From: Serratia sp. UGAL515B_01 | GTDB lineage: Bacteria > Pseudomonadota > Gammaproteobacteria > Enterobacterales > Enterobacteriaceae | NCBI RefSeq assembly: GCF_033095805.1 | Contig: NZ_CP109901.1 | Location: forward strand, 2,604,001-2,668,000 | Reading direction: 5' to 3' | Length of the DNA stretch: 64,000 nt | Shown here: piece after piece, positions 15,872 through 24,388 of the stretch | How the letters are laid out: each line of letters begins with the position of its first letter | Position numbering within the stretch: position 1 is the first letter of the stretch | Made by a program: the position numbers and the translations under genes | Notes under the pieces: model-generated | Databases searched by the model: none | The model's input: the letters and a program-made list of their open reading frames with translations, nothing else | Told to the model about the DNA's origin: nothing

Positions 15872-17911
15872 TTACAATGTACGAAGAGAAGCGAATAGCG
15901 CCGCCCACTCACTACCCGCGCGGTAGAACACCGGTGGTTGGCCAATAGGTGCAGCAACCGTCACTTCGCTCCCACCCTCGTGCGCTTCACCGGTCCACAG
16001 ATTGATCCAGCTATCCCTTGGCAGATAGAGCGTCCAATCCGTGCGGCCCTCTTCGTGTACAGGTGCCACCAACAGATCGCGGCCGAACAGATATTGGTAT
16101 TTCAGGCTGTAGGTATGGGCATCGTCTTCGTAATGCAGGAACAGTGGGCGCATTACCGGCAAACCTGACTGTGCGTTGAGTGCTACCGCCTGTTTGATGT
16201 AGGGTTTAAGGGTGCTGAACACCTGGCTCATACGTGCAAACTGACGGATCGTTTCCACATCATGATCAAACTGCCAGTTATCATCCGGGCGATTACCTTC
16301 GTGGGTACGCATCAGCGGGGTAAAGGCGCAGAACTCGCACCAGCGCATCAACAGTTCTTTACTGCGCTTCATATCAAACAACGTGGTGTAACCGCCGATG
16401 TCACTATGGTGTAAACCGTGGCCGGTCATCGCCAGCGACAGTGCTGCCGGGATCACCGAGGCCAGTCCGTCGTCTAGGCTCCAATCGACGTTCTGGTCGC
16501 CCGCCCACATCATCACCGAATACTTCTGGCTACCGGTGTAACCTGCACGCATAAAGAACAGGATCTCACCCAGTTTGCCGCTTTCTACCAGTGCGTCGTA
16601 GTTACACTTGGCCCATAGTGCTGGCCAGGCGTTATGCATAATTTCTGCATCTACACCGTTATACATCACAGTATCAGTGGGTAGATATTCACCAAAATCG
16701 GCCATCCAACCGTCGAGACCAAACTCGATCAGGTTCTTTTTGATAACATTTTTGTACCAGTCATATGCCTCAGGTTTGGTGAGATCCACCACGCTTGCAT
16801 AGAACTCGCCAAATTCGACCTGATAATCGTTACCGCTGTAATCTTTGGTCAGATAGCCATGTTCAGCGGCCTCGGCATACAGTTCTTTCTCGATGGCGAC
16901 ATACGGGTTGATGTAACCGAGAAAGCGCACGCCCTGTTTTTTCCATTGCGGGATACGCTTATCCAGATCCGGGTACAGCTCGCTGTCCCAGCGCCAGTTC
17001 CACATCAGACGTTTGCCGAAAGAGGTGATACGACGGCCTTCCCAGTCCTGTGCCCAAATACCGCTGACTTTGACGCCATGTTCACGCATCAGATCCAGCT
17101 TATGTTGGCAGACTTCGGTTCCCCCTTGAATACCGAGGATCACGCCGTCGTAAACCCAGTCAGGCAGTTCAGGTTGGCGCCCCAACAATGCGGTCAACTT
17201 TTCTAACAGGCTGATATAGGTGCTAGCACAGTCAAAACGCAGCACCGCCTGATCCTGCCAGATCGCCAGTTCATGATAGGCTGGTGCAGAGAAATCAAAG
17301 TTCATATAACAGCTGTTTTCGACATGGCAGTAATACTTCTGGCTGCTGACAAACGTCGGCTGTGGGAAGAAGGTCCAGTAGTAATCACCACCCGCATTTT
17401 CTTTGCAGTCAGCCTGCCAGGTAACAAGACTCTGCTTGTTACGGCCAACACCCTGTTCGCTGGTCCATAGTGGGAAAGGTTTTCCACGCAGATCGAAATA
17501 GGAAAACTGCTCGCCGCAGCCATAAACGTGATCCTCAGGCTGAGCAGACAGACGCAGCCACATGCGGTTGTTATGCTCATCGTCATTGCGCAGTTGCATC
17601 TCCAACCGCCCGGCGCTATCTGTGCCGACTTCCAGCGTGCTTTGTGCCACATCACCCCGGCTGAAGCGGATCACCCAGCCCCCGTTTTGTGGGGTAATGC
17701 AGGCCTCTGTCAGTGCCAGTTTTTCACTAAGTTGATCTTTGATGCTGAAGTTACCGCGGAACATATCAATATCCGCTTTACCACGTCCGATCCACAGGCA
17801 GGGAGCCTGTGTACTGTGTTGCAACAGCACTCTATTGTGAAACCTCAGCGTAAATCCACCTTGGTGCTGCGTCAGTTCCAGGCCATTCAGGCCGCCTTGC
17901 TGAGAAGCCAT
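15872..17911 (-). CDS. yihQ: Sulfoquinovosidase (GH31)
   Basis: A 679-residue cytoplasmic GH31 enzyme starts at the ATG at 17911, after GGGAGAATGGAG. It hydrolyses alpha-sulfoquinovosides such as sulfoquinovosyl glycerol to sulfoquinovose. The nucleophile Asp405 lies in GWMADFGEYLP and the acid/base Asp472 in MMWAGDQN. The sulfonate-recognition residues reported for E. coli YihQ, as I recall them, fall on identical numbers: Gln288 and Arg301/Trp304 in WAQDWEGRRITSFGKRLMW, and Tyr508 in HHSDIGGY. That separates it from ordinary alpha-glucosidases and makes sulfoquinovose the most likely substrate of the whole cluster. It lies between the isomerase gene and yihP. Confidence 0.95.
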   Translation of the reverse strand: MASQQGGLNGLELTQHQGGFTLRFHNRVLLQHSTQAPCLWIGRGKADIDMFRGNFSIKDQLSEKLALTEACITPQNGGWVIRFSRGDVAQSTLEVGTDSAGRLEMQLRNDDEHNNRMWLRLSAQPEDHVYGCGEQFSYFDLRGKPFPLWTSEQGVGRNKQSLVTWQADCKENAGGDYYWTFFPQPTFVSSQKYYCHVENSCYMNFDFSAPAYHELAIWQDQAVLRFDCASTYISLLEKLTALLGRQPELPDWVYDGVILGIQGGTEVCQHKLDLMREHGVKVSGIWAQDWEGRRITSFGKRLMWNWRWDSELYPDLDKRIPQWKKQGVRFLGYINPYVAIEKELYAEAAEHGYLTKDYSGNDYQVEFGEFYASVVDLTKPEAYDWYKNVIKKNLIEFGLDGWMADFGEYLPTDTVMYNGVDAEIMHNAWPALWAKCNYDALVESGKLGEILFFMRAGYTGSQKYSVMMWAGDQNVDWSLDDGLASVIPAALSLAMTGHGLHHSDIGGYTTLFDMKRSKELLMRWCEFCAFTPLMRTHEGNRPDDNWQFDHDVETIRQFARMSQVFSTLKPYIKQAVALNAQSGLPVMRPLFLHYEDDAHTYSLKYQYLFGRDLLVAPVHEEGRTDWTLYLPRDSWINLWTGEAHEGGSEVTVAAPIGQPPVFYRAGSEWAALFASLRTL

Positions 17912-17967
17912 ACTCCATTCTCCCAAAAGGTTAATTGCCGTATTTTCCCCAAACGTTTACATCAGGC

Positions 17968-19311
17968 TCAGGTTAGCTCAATCACGTCCAGGCCAAGCAG
18001 ATTGGCGACTTTACGCAGTAGCGGCCGGTGTTCGCCGTATACCAGTGAGGTGTGATGCTCCATGCCCGCCGCGATCAGCCTCTGGCGGTAAGTGTCAGCA
18101 TCCACATCCAGTCGTGCCGTCCCCGCAGTGCCAGAAAAGGCCAACGGGGCTTTGATCATCTCGCCACCCGCCAGCATCAGGCGCAGTTTGCCTTCGCCCT
18201 GAGTGATGCGGCACAGCGTGATGCGCCCCGGTTTGAGGGCGAATTCGGAGAGCAGTGGGAGCTTACGGTTAGAGTGGATGGTGGCCTGCACTGGGCCGTC
18301 GCAATCGGCCATTTCGATCGGTGCCTGTCCACAGTGCCAGAACACCACACTGTTATCTTGCGGATCGATATCCACCAGGTCAGTATTGAATGCCGCATTG
18401 CCAGACGCCCATTGCGCCATCAGTGAAGAGAGCACGCCAAACATGTCGGCTTCACAGCCGCACGGCACTTTGTCTTCATTCATCAGTGCCAATGCACCAC
18501 AGGCAGCACAGCCGTAGTCGGTGAAGAAATCCGGCCAGCAACGCACAGCAATGCCGGTGTAACCTTCACGCTGCGCTTTTTCACGCAGGGCAGAATAAAC
18601 CTTGAGGGTTTTGCGGGTGGCGGTCTGGTCCATCTCCGCCAGATTGGAGAAATCTTTGGCTCGGCGGGCATAAGGCGCATCGGCTACGCTGTCGGGTAGC
18701 TCTTTCACTTCATCGATAAACTCCAACACCGGCTGACGGGTGATTTCAACACCAAAGTGCTGCTTCAACTGTTGCTGATTATAGTTACAGGCATCAAAAC
18801 CCAACGGATGTTCGCCAATCACCATCACCTTGGCCTGTTTGAAGCGTTTGACTATCGCTGCCGCCTGCGCCAACTGCAGCAGTTCGTGAACCACACGGCT
18901 ATCGTCCGGTAAACCATGCAATGTCTGCACGTTGAGCGCTTCACGGCTCAATGCGTGGCACGCCAGATTCACACCGCAGAATGAGTTCAGACGTAAACGG
19001 CCACCGGTACGCGCTTCCGGGAATGACCACATTGCCGTAGGTACGGGAAAATCACGCACCACTTCCAGGGTAAGTGAAGCATCTGTAAAGGTGACCTGTA
19101 AGATCATTAACAGATCGAGATCGGCCTGTTTGAGTGCGGGTAACGCTTGTAGGGCCGACTCCGCATCAAACTGCAACACCGGGTCACCAACCAGATCAAA
19201 ATCCATGCTGTTAAGTATTTGCCAAGCCTGTGCCAGCATTTCCTGCGCGTAGGGAACATCAAAGGTTGTGCGGCCCAGTGCCAGCACACCAACTTTTGCT
19301 TTATTTTTCAT
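17968..19311 (-). CDS. Fucose/arabinose-isomerase-family protein, candidate sulfoquinovose isomerase
   Basis: A 447-residue protein of the L-fucose/L-arabinose isomerase superfamily (COG2407 type). The central MVIGEHPLGFDACNYNQQQLKQHFGVEI segment is the nucleotide-fold-like domain. IAVRCWPDFFTDYGCAACGALALMNEDKVPCGCEADMFG (256-292) holds the probable Mn ligands Glu287 and Asp289. There is no signal peptide. It occupies the cluster slot where E. coli has yihS, the AGE-fold sulfoquinovose isomerase, and no YihS homologue is present. It therefore most likely turns sulfoquinovose into sulfofructose. An unrelated isomerase of this superfamily has been reported in Firmicutes sulfoquinovose pathways (SqvD, from memory). 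Substrate and reaction here are inferred. Confidence 0.8.
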   Translation of the reverse strand: MKNKAKVGVLALGRTTFDVPYAQEMLAQAWQILNSMDFDLVGDPVLQFDAESALQALPALKQADLDLLMILQVTFTDASLTLEVVRDFPVPTAMWSFPEARTGGRLRLNSFCGVNLACHALSREALNVQTLHGLPDDSRVVHELLQLAQAAAIVKRFKQAKVMVIGEHPLGFDACNYNQQQLKQHFGVEITRQPVLEFIDEVKELPDSVADAPYARRAKDFSNLAEMDQTATRKTLKVYSALREKAQREGYTGIAVRCWPDFFTDYGCAACGALALMNEDKVPCGCEADMFGVLSSLMAQWASGNAAFNTDLVDIDPQDNSVVFWHCGQAPIEMADCDGPVQATIHSNRKLPLLSEFALKPGRITLCRITQGEGKLRLMLAGGEMIKAPLAFSGTAGTARLDVDADTYRQRLIAAGMEHHTSLVYGEHRPLLRKVANLLGLDVIELT

Positions 19312-19338
19312 TTTATGACTTCCAGTGATCGAATAAAT

Positions 19339-20382
19339 CTATGCAACAGTACTGAAACGGTGCTCAGTCCGGCTGTGGTATTTTTCCCCTGGGCGCAACA
19401 CAACATTGCCGAAATGGGCATGGTGGATGCTGTCCGGGAATGCCTGTGTTTCAAGGCAGAGGCCGGAAAAGGCCTGATAGCGATGACCGGCCTTACCGTT
19501 CCAGACCTTGTTGGAAAGTTTGAAGGCGTTATAGAACTGCACACCTGGCAGCGAGGTATGAACTTCCATCACACGTCCACTCTGCGGGCAGATAAGCGTC
19601 GCGGCAGGATGCAGTTCACCTTGCCCTGGCTTGAGCACATAATTCATATCAAAATCCTGTGCTGGCCGATGCAGCATGGCGTCCCCTAAGCGACGGGCAT
19701 TGCGAAAATCAAATGCCGTTCCGGCAACACGGCGAATTTCACCGGTTGGCAGCATGGTGACTTCGTCCACTGGCGTAATGAAATCGGCTTCGATCTTGAG
19801 CTGTTGGTTATGGATCAGGTGCGTGTGGCCCAGCAGATTGTAGTAACTGTGATTGACCAGATTGACCAATGTCGGCTTATCCGTTTCCGCTGAAAAACTC
19901 AGCGTCATTACGTTGTTTTCGGTCAGACCAATACGGTGGCAAACCCGTAGATTCCCTGGATAACCCTCTTCACCATCGGCAGAAGTTCGGCTGAAGATGA
20001 TACCGTCACCATCTGGCTGCGCCTGCCAGATATATTTGTCAAAACCCCGAAGTCCTCCGTGTAAGTGCTGCCCTGTCGTCAATTCATTAGTGGCTAAAAT
20101 ATGCTCATCGCCATCAATGCTGAAACGTCCACCCGCAATACGATTGGCACAGCGCCCGGCAATCGCACCAAAGAATGGATGCCCGGCCTGATAGGAAGCC
20201 AGCTCGTCAAAACCCAATACGATATCCTCCGTCTGCCCGTGACGATCAGGCACCCAGAGTTGAGTAATGATGCAACCGTAATCAGTCACACATAACCGCA
20301 TACCGTTCACATTAGTCAGCGTGAAAAGGGAAACGGCCTGTCCTTGATGTTCGCCAAAATGTTGGCGTTGGATGGTTGTCAT
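19339..20382 (-). CDS. GalM-type aldose 1-epimerase (mutarotase)
   Basis: A 347-residue beta-sandwich epimerase of the galactose mutarotase type. The catalytic His residues are seen in FGAIAGRCANRI...HLHGG (about residue 110) and LVNLVNHSYYNL (about residue 180). The catalytic Glu is in FSGLCLETQAFPD near the C-terminus. In the cluster it should interconvert the anomers of sulfoquinovose released by the glycosidase, the role given to YihR in E. coli. It is longer than YihR (about 308 residues) and looks like housekeeping GalM rather than YihR, so it may have been recruited separately. It follows the aldolase gene by 47 bases. Confidence 0.85.
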   Translation of the reverse strand: MTTIQRQHFGEHQGQAVSLFTLTNVNGMRLCVTDYGCIITQLWVPDRHGQTEDIVLGFDELASYQAGHPFFGAIAGRCANRIAGGRFSIDGDEHILATNELTTGQHLHGGLRGFDKYIWQAQPDGDGIIFSRTSADGEEGYPGNLRVCHRIGLTENNVMTLSFSAETDKPTLVNLVNHSYYNLLGHTHLIHNQQLKIEADFITPVDEVTMLPTGEIRRVAGTAFDFRNARRLGDAMLHRPAQDFDMNYVLKPGQGELHPAATLICPQSGRVMEVHTSLPGVQFYNAFKLSNKVWNGKAGHRYQAFSGLCLETQAFPDSIHHAHFGNVVLRPGEKYHSRTEHRFSTVA

Positions 20383-20429
20383 AATCTGAACCTTATGATC
20401 AGCGTGGCATATTACCGCGCAACAGAGGG

Positions 20430-21293
20430 TTAAAATTGAGCGGCTTTACCATTGCTGCCGAACAATCTGATTTTTTCGGCTACCTTGGCTTGCATCGCAT
20501 TTTGGCCATTGCCCAGTGAAACAGCCAACACGAACTCTTGCGGATCCTTGTTGAGTACTTCAGCTATCCCTTGAGTGAAAGCCTGCCGCAGTTCGGTATC
20601 CACATTTATTTTTGCTACCCCCAACGAGACCGCTTTGCGGATCTGCTCGTCCGGCACACCGGACCCTCCGTGCAGCACAATCGGCTTCTTGACGATCTCT
20701 CGGATCTCCTGCAGGCGTTCAAAAGCCAGCTTGGGTTCTTGCTTGTACAGTCCATGGGCTGTTCCAATGGATACAGCCAGATAATCCACAGTCGTCAATT
20801 CTGCAAACTTCAGAGCCTCATCACTGCTGGTAATAAGTGCATCTTTTTCATCAACCGAAATATCATCTTCGGTGCCACCAATTTTGCCGATCTCACCTTC
20901 CACACCGATATTCAGCACATGGGCGACATCCGCTACAGCGCGAGTTACGCGAACATTTTCTTCGAACGGCAGATGTGAGCCGTCGAACATTACCGATTGG
21001 AACCCAGCCTGCACTGCCCGCAGGGTTTGCTCAAAGCTGCGGCTATGATCGAGGTGAATACATACCGGCACGGTAATGTCGTGCATAAACGCATCGATCA
21101 TTTTTTTCATCGGCTCTAACCCCATCACACTGATCACTTTCTGGCCGACCTGTATCATGATGGGTGCTTGCTCCTGTTCTGCCGCCAGCAAGATGGCGCG
21201 AATAGTTTCAGCGTTATGTGCGCTAAACGCGCCAATGGCATAGCCGTTTTCCCATGCGTGCTGAATCATGCTATTACCGGATAAATAAGGCAT
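20430..21293 (-). CDS. Class II (zinc) aldolase, candidate sulfofructose-phosphate aldolase
   Basis: A 287-residue TIM barrel of the class II fructose/tagatose-bisphosphate aldolase family. Active-site residues are placed as in GatY/KbaY: Asp82 and His83 in HLDHS, His180 in GTAHG, His208 in LHGGSG and NVDTE at 230-234. E. coli uses the unrelated class I, Schiff-base enzyme YihT at this step, and no YihT is present here. Its place beside the SLA reductase gene (48-base gap) suggests that it splits 6-deoxy-6-sulfofructose 1-phosphate into dihydroxyacetone phosphate and sulfolactaldehyde. A remaining tagatose- or fructose-bisphosphate activity is possible. Confidence 0.82.
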   Translation of the reverse strand: MPYLSGNSMIQHAWENGYAIGAFSAHNAETIRAILLAAEQEQAPIMIQVGQKVISVMGLEPMKKMIDAFMHDITVPVCIHLDHSRSFEQTLRAVQAGFQSVMFDGSHLPFEENVRVTRAVADVAHVLNIGVEGEIGKIGGTEDDISVDEKDALITSSDEALKFAELTTVDYLAVSIGTAHGLYKQEPKLAFERLQEIREIVKKPIVLHGGSGVPDEQIRKAVSLGVAKINVDTELRQAFTQGIAEVLNKDPQEFVLAVSLGNGQNAMQAKVAEKIRLFGSNGKAAQF

Positions 21294-21340
21294 TTTCTCT
21301 CCCCTTTGCGCACTGAATATCAGGCGCTTCTGCAGTAAAC

Positions 21341-22231
21341 CTACTTAGTGTTCGCCCTGCCTGAAGTAAAACGAACCTGCTCCAGAATGGCGCTCCAATC
21401 CTGTTTTCCACGCCCGCTGGCACGCGCCTGGCTGTAAACCTCCCGTGAAGCTGCCCCCATAGGCATCGCAACATGAAGCTGATTGGCCACATCCAGCGCA
21501 ATTCCTAAATCTTTATGTGCCAGATCGATCATGAATGCCGGGCTGAGATCGCCCTTCAACACTTTGTTAGGCCACGTTGTGGTGAAATGGCCTTTACCTG
21601 CCGGTGTGCCACTCATTACTTTCAGCGCTACGTCGAACGATAGCCCCAAAGCCTCGCACAGCACGGCTGCCTCAGCAGACAATGCATTCAGAGCGATACT
21701 CATGTAGTTGTTGATCAGTTTTACGCGGATACCCATGCCTGGCCCGCCGGCATTAATCAGTTCAGAGCCCATTGCCATCAACACTGGCGTAGCGCGTTCT
21801 ACCTGCTTGGCGTTACCACCAGCCAGGATCAACAATGTGCCAGCCTGTGCGTGATCTGAAGTACGCCCTACCGGTGCATCCATCAGGCTAAAACCACGCG
21901 CCTGCATCTCTGCGATCAAGCGGTCGGTTTGCAGTGGGTGGATAGTGGACATGTCAATCACGAGGGCCTCGGGTGATAACGCAGAACACACCCCGTCAGC
22001 ACCGAACAATACTTCACGTACCAAATCGCCGTTAGGCAACATGGTAATCACGAACTCGGCATCCAGCGCTGCCTGTGCCGGACTGGCGGCCCCTTTAGCC
22101 CCTTGTGCTTCCAGGCTACTGACCGCCGCCGAGCTGATATCAAAAACGCTCAACCGATGACCTTGTTTGATCAGATTGCTGGCCATAGGCGCCCCCATTT
22201 GCCCTAGCCCGATAAATGCGATCTGTGCCAT
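21341..22231 (-). CDS. yihU: Sulfolactaldehyde reductase
   Basis: A 296-residue protein of the 3-hydroxyisobutyrate dehydrogenase family. The Rossmann motif [10 protein letters not shown] is at 8-17 and the catalytic Lys171 lies in VKLINNYMS. Arg123 in PVGRTS, Asn174 and Ser178 match positions reported, as I recall, to hold the sulfonate in E. coli YihU. The sequence follows YihU closely throughout, e.g. [13 protein letters not shown] and [10 protein letters not shown]. It reduces sulfolactaldehyde to dihydroxypropanesulfonate, which is exported, and regenerates NAD+. It is the first gene of the minus-strand operon, divergent from yihV. Confidence 0.93.
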   Translation of the reverse strand: MAQIAFIGLGQMGAPMASNLIKQGHRLSVFDISSAAVSSLEAQGAKGAASPAQAALDAEFVITMLPNGDLVREVLFGADGVCSALSPEALVIDMSTIHPLQTDRLIAEMQARGFSLMDAPVGRTSDHAQAGTLLILAGGNAKQVERATPVLMAMGSELINAGGPGMGIRVKLINNYMSIALNALSAEAAVLCEALGLSFDVALKVMSGTPAGKGHFTTTWPNKVLKGDLSPAFMIDLAHKDLGIALDVANQLHVAMPMGAASREVYSQARASGRGKQDWSAILEQVRFTSGRANTK

Positions 22232-22254
22232 GGTGTTCTCCTGTTGGTTTAGAG

Positions 22255-22341
22255 TGTCATCTTTATGACAATCAAACGGTAAATAATAGAATTACTTGTC
22301 TGTTTTTGATCGTATTTGTAATTTATAGTCAAAAAATTGAC
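22255..22341. promoter_or_regulatory. Two GTCAW-N4-WTGAC palindromes in the yihU/yihV divergent promoter
   Basis: GTCATCTTTATGAC (22256-22269, part of TGTCAT...ATGACA) and GTCAAAAAATTGAC (22328-22341) share the same half sites and 4-base spacer. Their centres are 72 bases apart, close to seven helical turns. They lie between the divergent yihU and yihV starts. This is the expected place for the operator of the DeoR-family regulator encoded by yihW. The binding is inferred. Confidence 0.6.
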
Positions 22342-22454
22342 AACCATCACTCTTTTAACATTTAAGAAAATTAAAATGGCTGCATCGTGATCGGCCACCA
22401 CTTTTTGGTGAAAACCGTTTTGGCAACAGCAAATGAACAACAAGGATCCAGACC

Positions 22455-23351
22455 ATGACTCGAATCGCATGTGTAGGTATTACAGTGCAGGACCGTTTGT
22501 ATTACGTGGAGAAACTACCGCAAGGCGGCGGCAAATATGTTGCTAACGATTATCGAGAAATAGGCGGAGGGCCAGCGGCAACGGCAGCGGTAACTGCAGC
22601 CAAACTAGGGGCCAAAGTGGACTTTATTGGCCGTGTCGGGGGGGATAATACCGGGCAAACGCTGTTGGATGAATTAGCCAGTTATGGCGTTAATGTCGGT
22701 TACACACGCCGCTACCCGCAAGCCCGTTCGTCACAATCAGCAGTGCTGGTGGATGCACAGGGGGAACGCATTATTGTCAACCACCCCAGTCCTGACTTGC
22801 CAGAAGAAGCCGGCTGGCTAAACCAGATCGACTTCAGCCAATACGACGTGGTATTGGCTGACGTACGCTGGCATCATGGGGCACTAACCGCCTTTACCCT
22901 GGCCCGTCAGGCAGGGGTTACAACCTTGTTAGATGCTGACGTGACGCCGCAGGATATCCGCCCATTGGTAGCTCTGGCCGATCATGCGGCTTTCTCCGAA
23001 CCCGGCTTACTACGCATAACAGGAGAAAACAATGTCGAGAAAAGTCTTCGAGCAGCCAAAAATGACAAAAATGGACACGTTTATGTCACTCAAGGAAAAC
23101 AAGGTTGCTTCTGGCTGGAAAATGGTCAACTGAAACATCAGCCTGGCTTTAAGGTAAAAGTGGTCGATACCACAGGAGCAGGAGATGTTTTTCATGGTGC
23201 ATTGGCAGTAACTCTGGGATCTTATACTGATATTGCCGAAGCGGTACGTTATGCAAATGCAGTTGCCGCGCTGAAGTGTACGCGTCCTGGAGGACGAGCT
23301 GGCATCCCCGATTGTGATCAAACAAACTCTTTCCTGGCCAGTTTTGTATAA
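22455..23351 (+). CDS. yihV: Sulfofructose kinase (PfkB family)
   Basis: A 298-residue PfkB/ribokinase-fold kinase. The N-terminal GGGPAATAAVTAAKLG (37-52) and the C-terminal VVDTTGAGDVFHGAL with catalytic Asp244 are the two family signatures. Lys27, Asn109 and Arg138 coincide with residues I recall as contacting the sulfonate in E. coli YihV. It phosphorylates 6-deoxy-6-sulfofructose at O1 with ATP. It is transcribed away from yihU and is followed after 36 bases by yihW, so kinase and repressor are probably coexpressed. Confidence 0.93.
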   Translation: MTRIACVGITVQDRLYYVEKLPQGGGKYVANDYREIGGGPAATAAVTAAKLGAKVDFIGRVGGDNTGQTLLDELASYGVNVGYTRRYPQARSSQSAVLVDAQGERIIVNHPSPDLPEEAGWLNQIDFSQYDVVLADVRWHHGALTAFTLARQAGVTTLLDADVTPQDIRPLVALADHAAFSEPGLLRITGENNVEKSLRAAKNDKNGHVYVTQGKQGCFWLENGQLKHQPGFKVKVVDTTGAGDVFHGALAVTLGSYTDIAEAVRYANAVAALKCTRPGGRAGIPDCDQTNSFLASFV

Positions 23352-23387
23352 AATGATCAACTGATGTCAATATTAAGAGAACTGAAC

Positions 23388-24188
23388 ATGAGTCTGACTG
23401 AACTTACCGGCAACCCACGCCACGATCAGCTGATTCAGTTGATCGCCAAGCGTGGCTACATGAATATCGACGAACTGGCACAATTGCTGGAGGTTTCAAC
23501 ACAGACGGTAAGACGTGATATTCGTAAACTGAGCGAACAGGGGTTGATTACTCGTCATCATGGTGGAGCAGGTCGTGCCTCAAGCGTGGTAAATACTGCC
23601 TTTGAGCAGCGGGAACTCTCTTATACGCAAGAAAAAGTCGCCATAGCCGGCTCCATTGCCGATTATATTCCAGACCGTTCCACGGTATTCATCACCATCG
23701 GCACCACCGTTGAACATATAGCCAGGGCACTGATGGGCCATAGCCACCTGCGCATCATAACCAATAGTTTACGGGTGGCGCATATCTTGTATAAAAACAC
23801 CGAGTTTGAGGTCATGGTACCCGGTGGTACACTGCGCCCCAATAACGGCGGCATCATTGGCCCTAGTGCAGTCACTTTTGTAGAGGGCTTCCGCGCTGAC
23901 TATCTCATTACGAGTATTGGCGCAATTGAGCCTAATGGCGACCTGTTGGAGTTCGATGTGAATGAATCCAGCGTAGTGAAAGCAATGATGGCACACTCAC
24001 GCCACATTCTTTTGGCAGCAGACCACACCAAGTTCCATACCTCTGCAGCAGTTGAAATTGGCAATACTCGGCAGGCCACCGCATTATTTACCGATTCGCC
24101 GCCACCCGCAGCATTGGCAACCCTACTGCAACAGCAGCAGGTGGAATTGATCGTTGCTTCAACAGGCAACGAGGAGCCCACTCTTTGA
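23388..24188 (+). CDS. yihW: DeoR-family repressor YihW (CsqR)
   Basis: A 266-residue protein from the ATG at 23388. The N-terminal DeoR helix-turn-helix is RHDQLIQLIAKRGYMNIDELAQLLEVSTQTVRRDIRKLSEQGLITRHHGGA. The sugar-phosphate sensing domain contains VFITIGTTVEHIARAL and ILLAADHTKF. It is close to E. coli YihW/CsqR, which represses the yih genes and is released by a sulfosugar or derivative. It likely controls both divergent units through the palindromes before yihV. The longer frame to 23364 lacks a ribosome site. Confidence 0.92.
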   Translation: MSLTELTGNPRHDQLIQLIAKRGYMNIDELAQLLEVSTQTVRRDIRKLSEQGLITRHHGGAGRASSVVNTAFEQRELSYTQEKVAIAGSIADYIPDRSTVFITIGTTVEHIARALMGHSHLRIITNSLRVAHILYKNTEFEVMVPGGTLRPNNGGIIGPSAVTFVEGFRADYLITSIGAIEPNGDLLEFDVNESSVVKAMMAHSRHILLAADHTKFHTSAAVEIGNTRQATALFTDSPPPAALATLLQQQQVELIVASTGNEEPTL

Positions 24189-24388
24189 GCACAAACCCGA
24201 CACGCCGTGCCCCCCACCCTGAGGGGGCGTATCGCGCATCCCTGCGTTCAACGGTCGGCTAACCTGCATCACTCACACCCGTAGCACTATTGCGCACCAC
24301 TATTTAGAGATGAAAATTATACCTTGGCTTAACATAGCGTTCTGCCCGATACTCTGCCTACGCCTACCTTTTTTGTTATTGAAAACTC

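Noticed and set aside
15872..17911. Ordinary alpha-glucosidase or alpha-xylosidase as the GH31 gene
   Set aside because: Gln288, Arg301, Trp304 and Tyr508 match the sulfonate-binding set of YihQ, and the neighbours are sulfosugar genes.
19219..19689. Plus-strand frame of 156 codons opposite the isomerase and galM
   Set aside because: It overlaps two strong minus-strand genes in antisense and has no recognisable motif.
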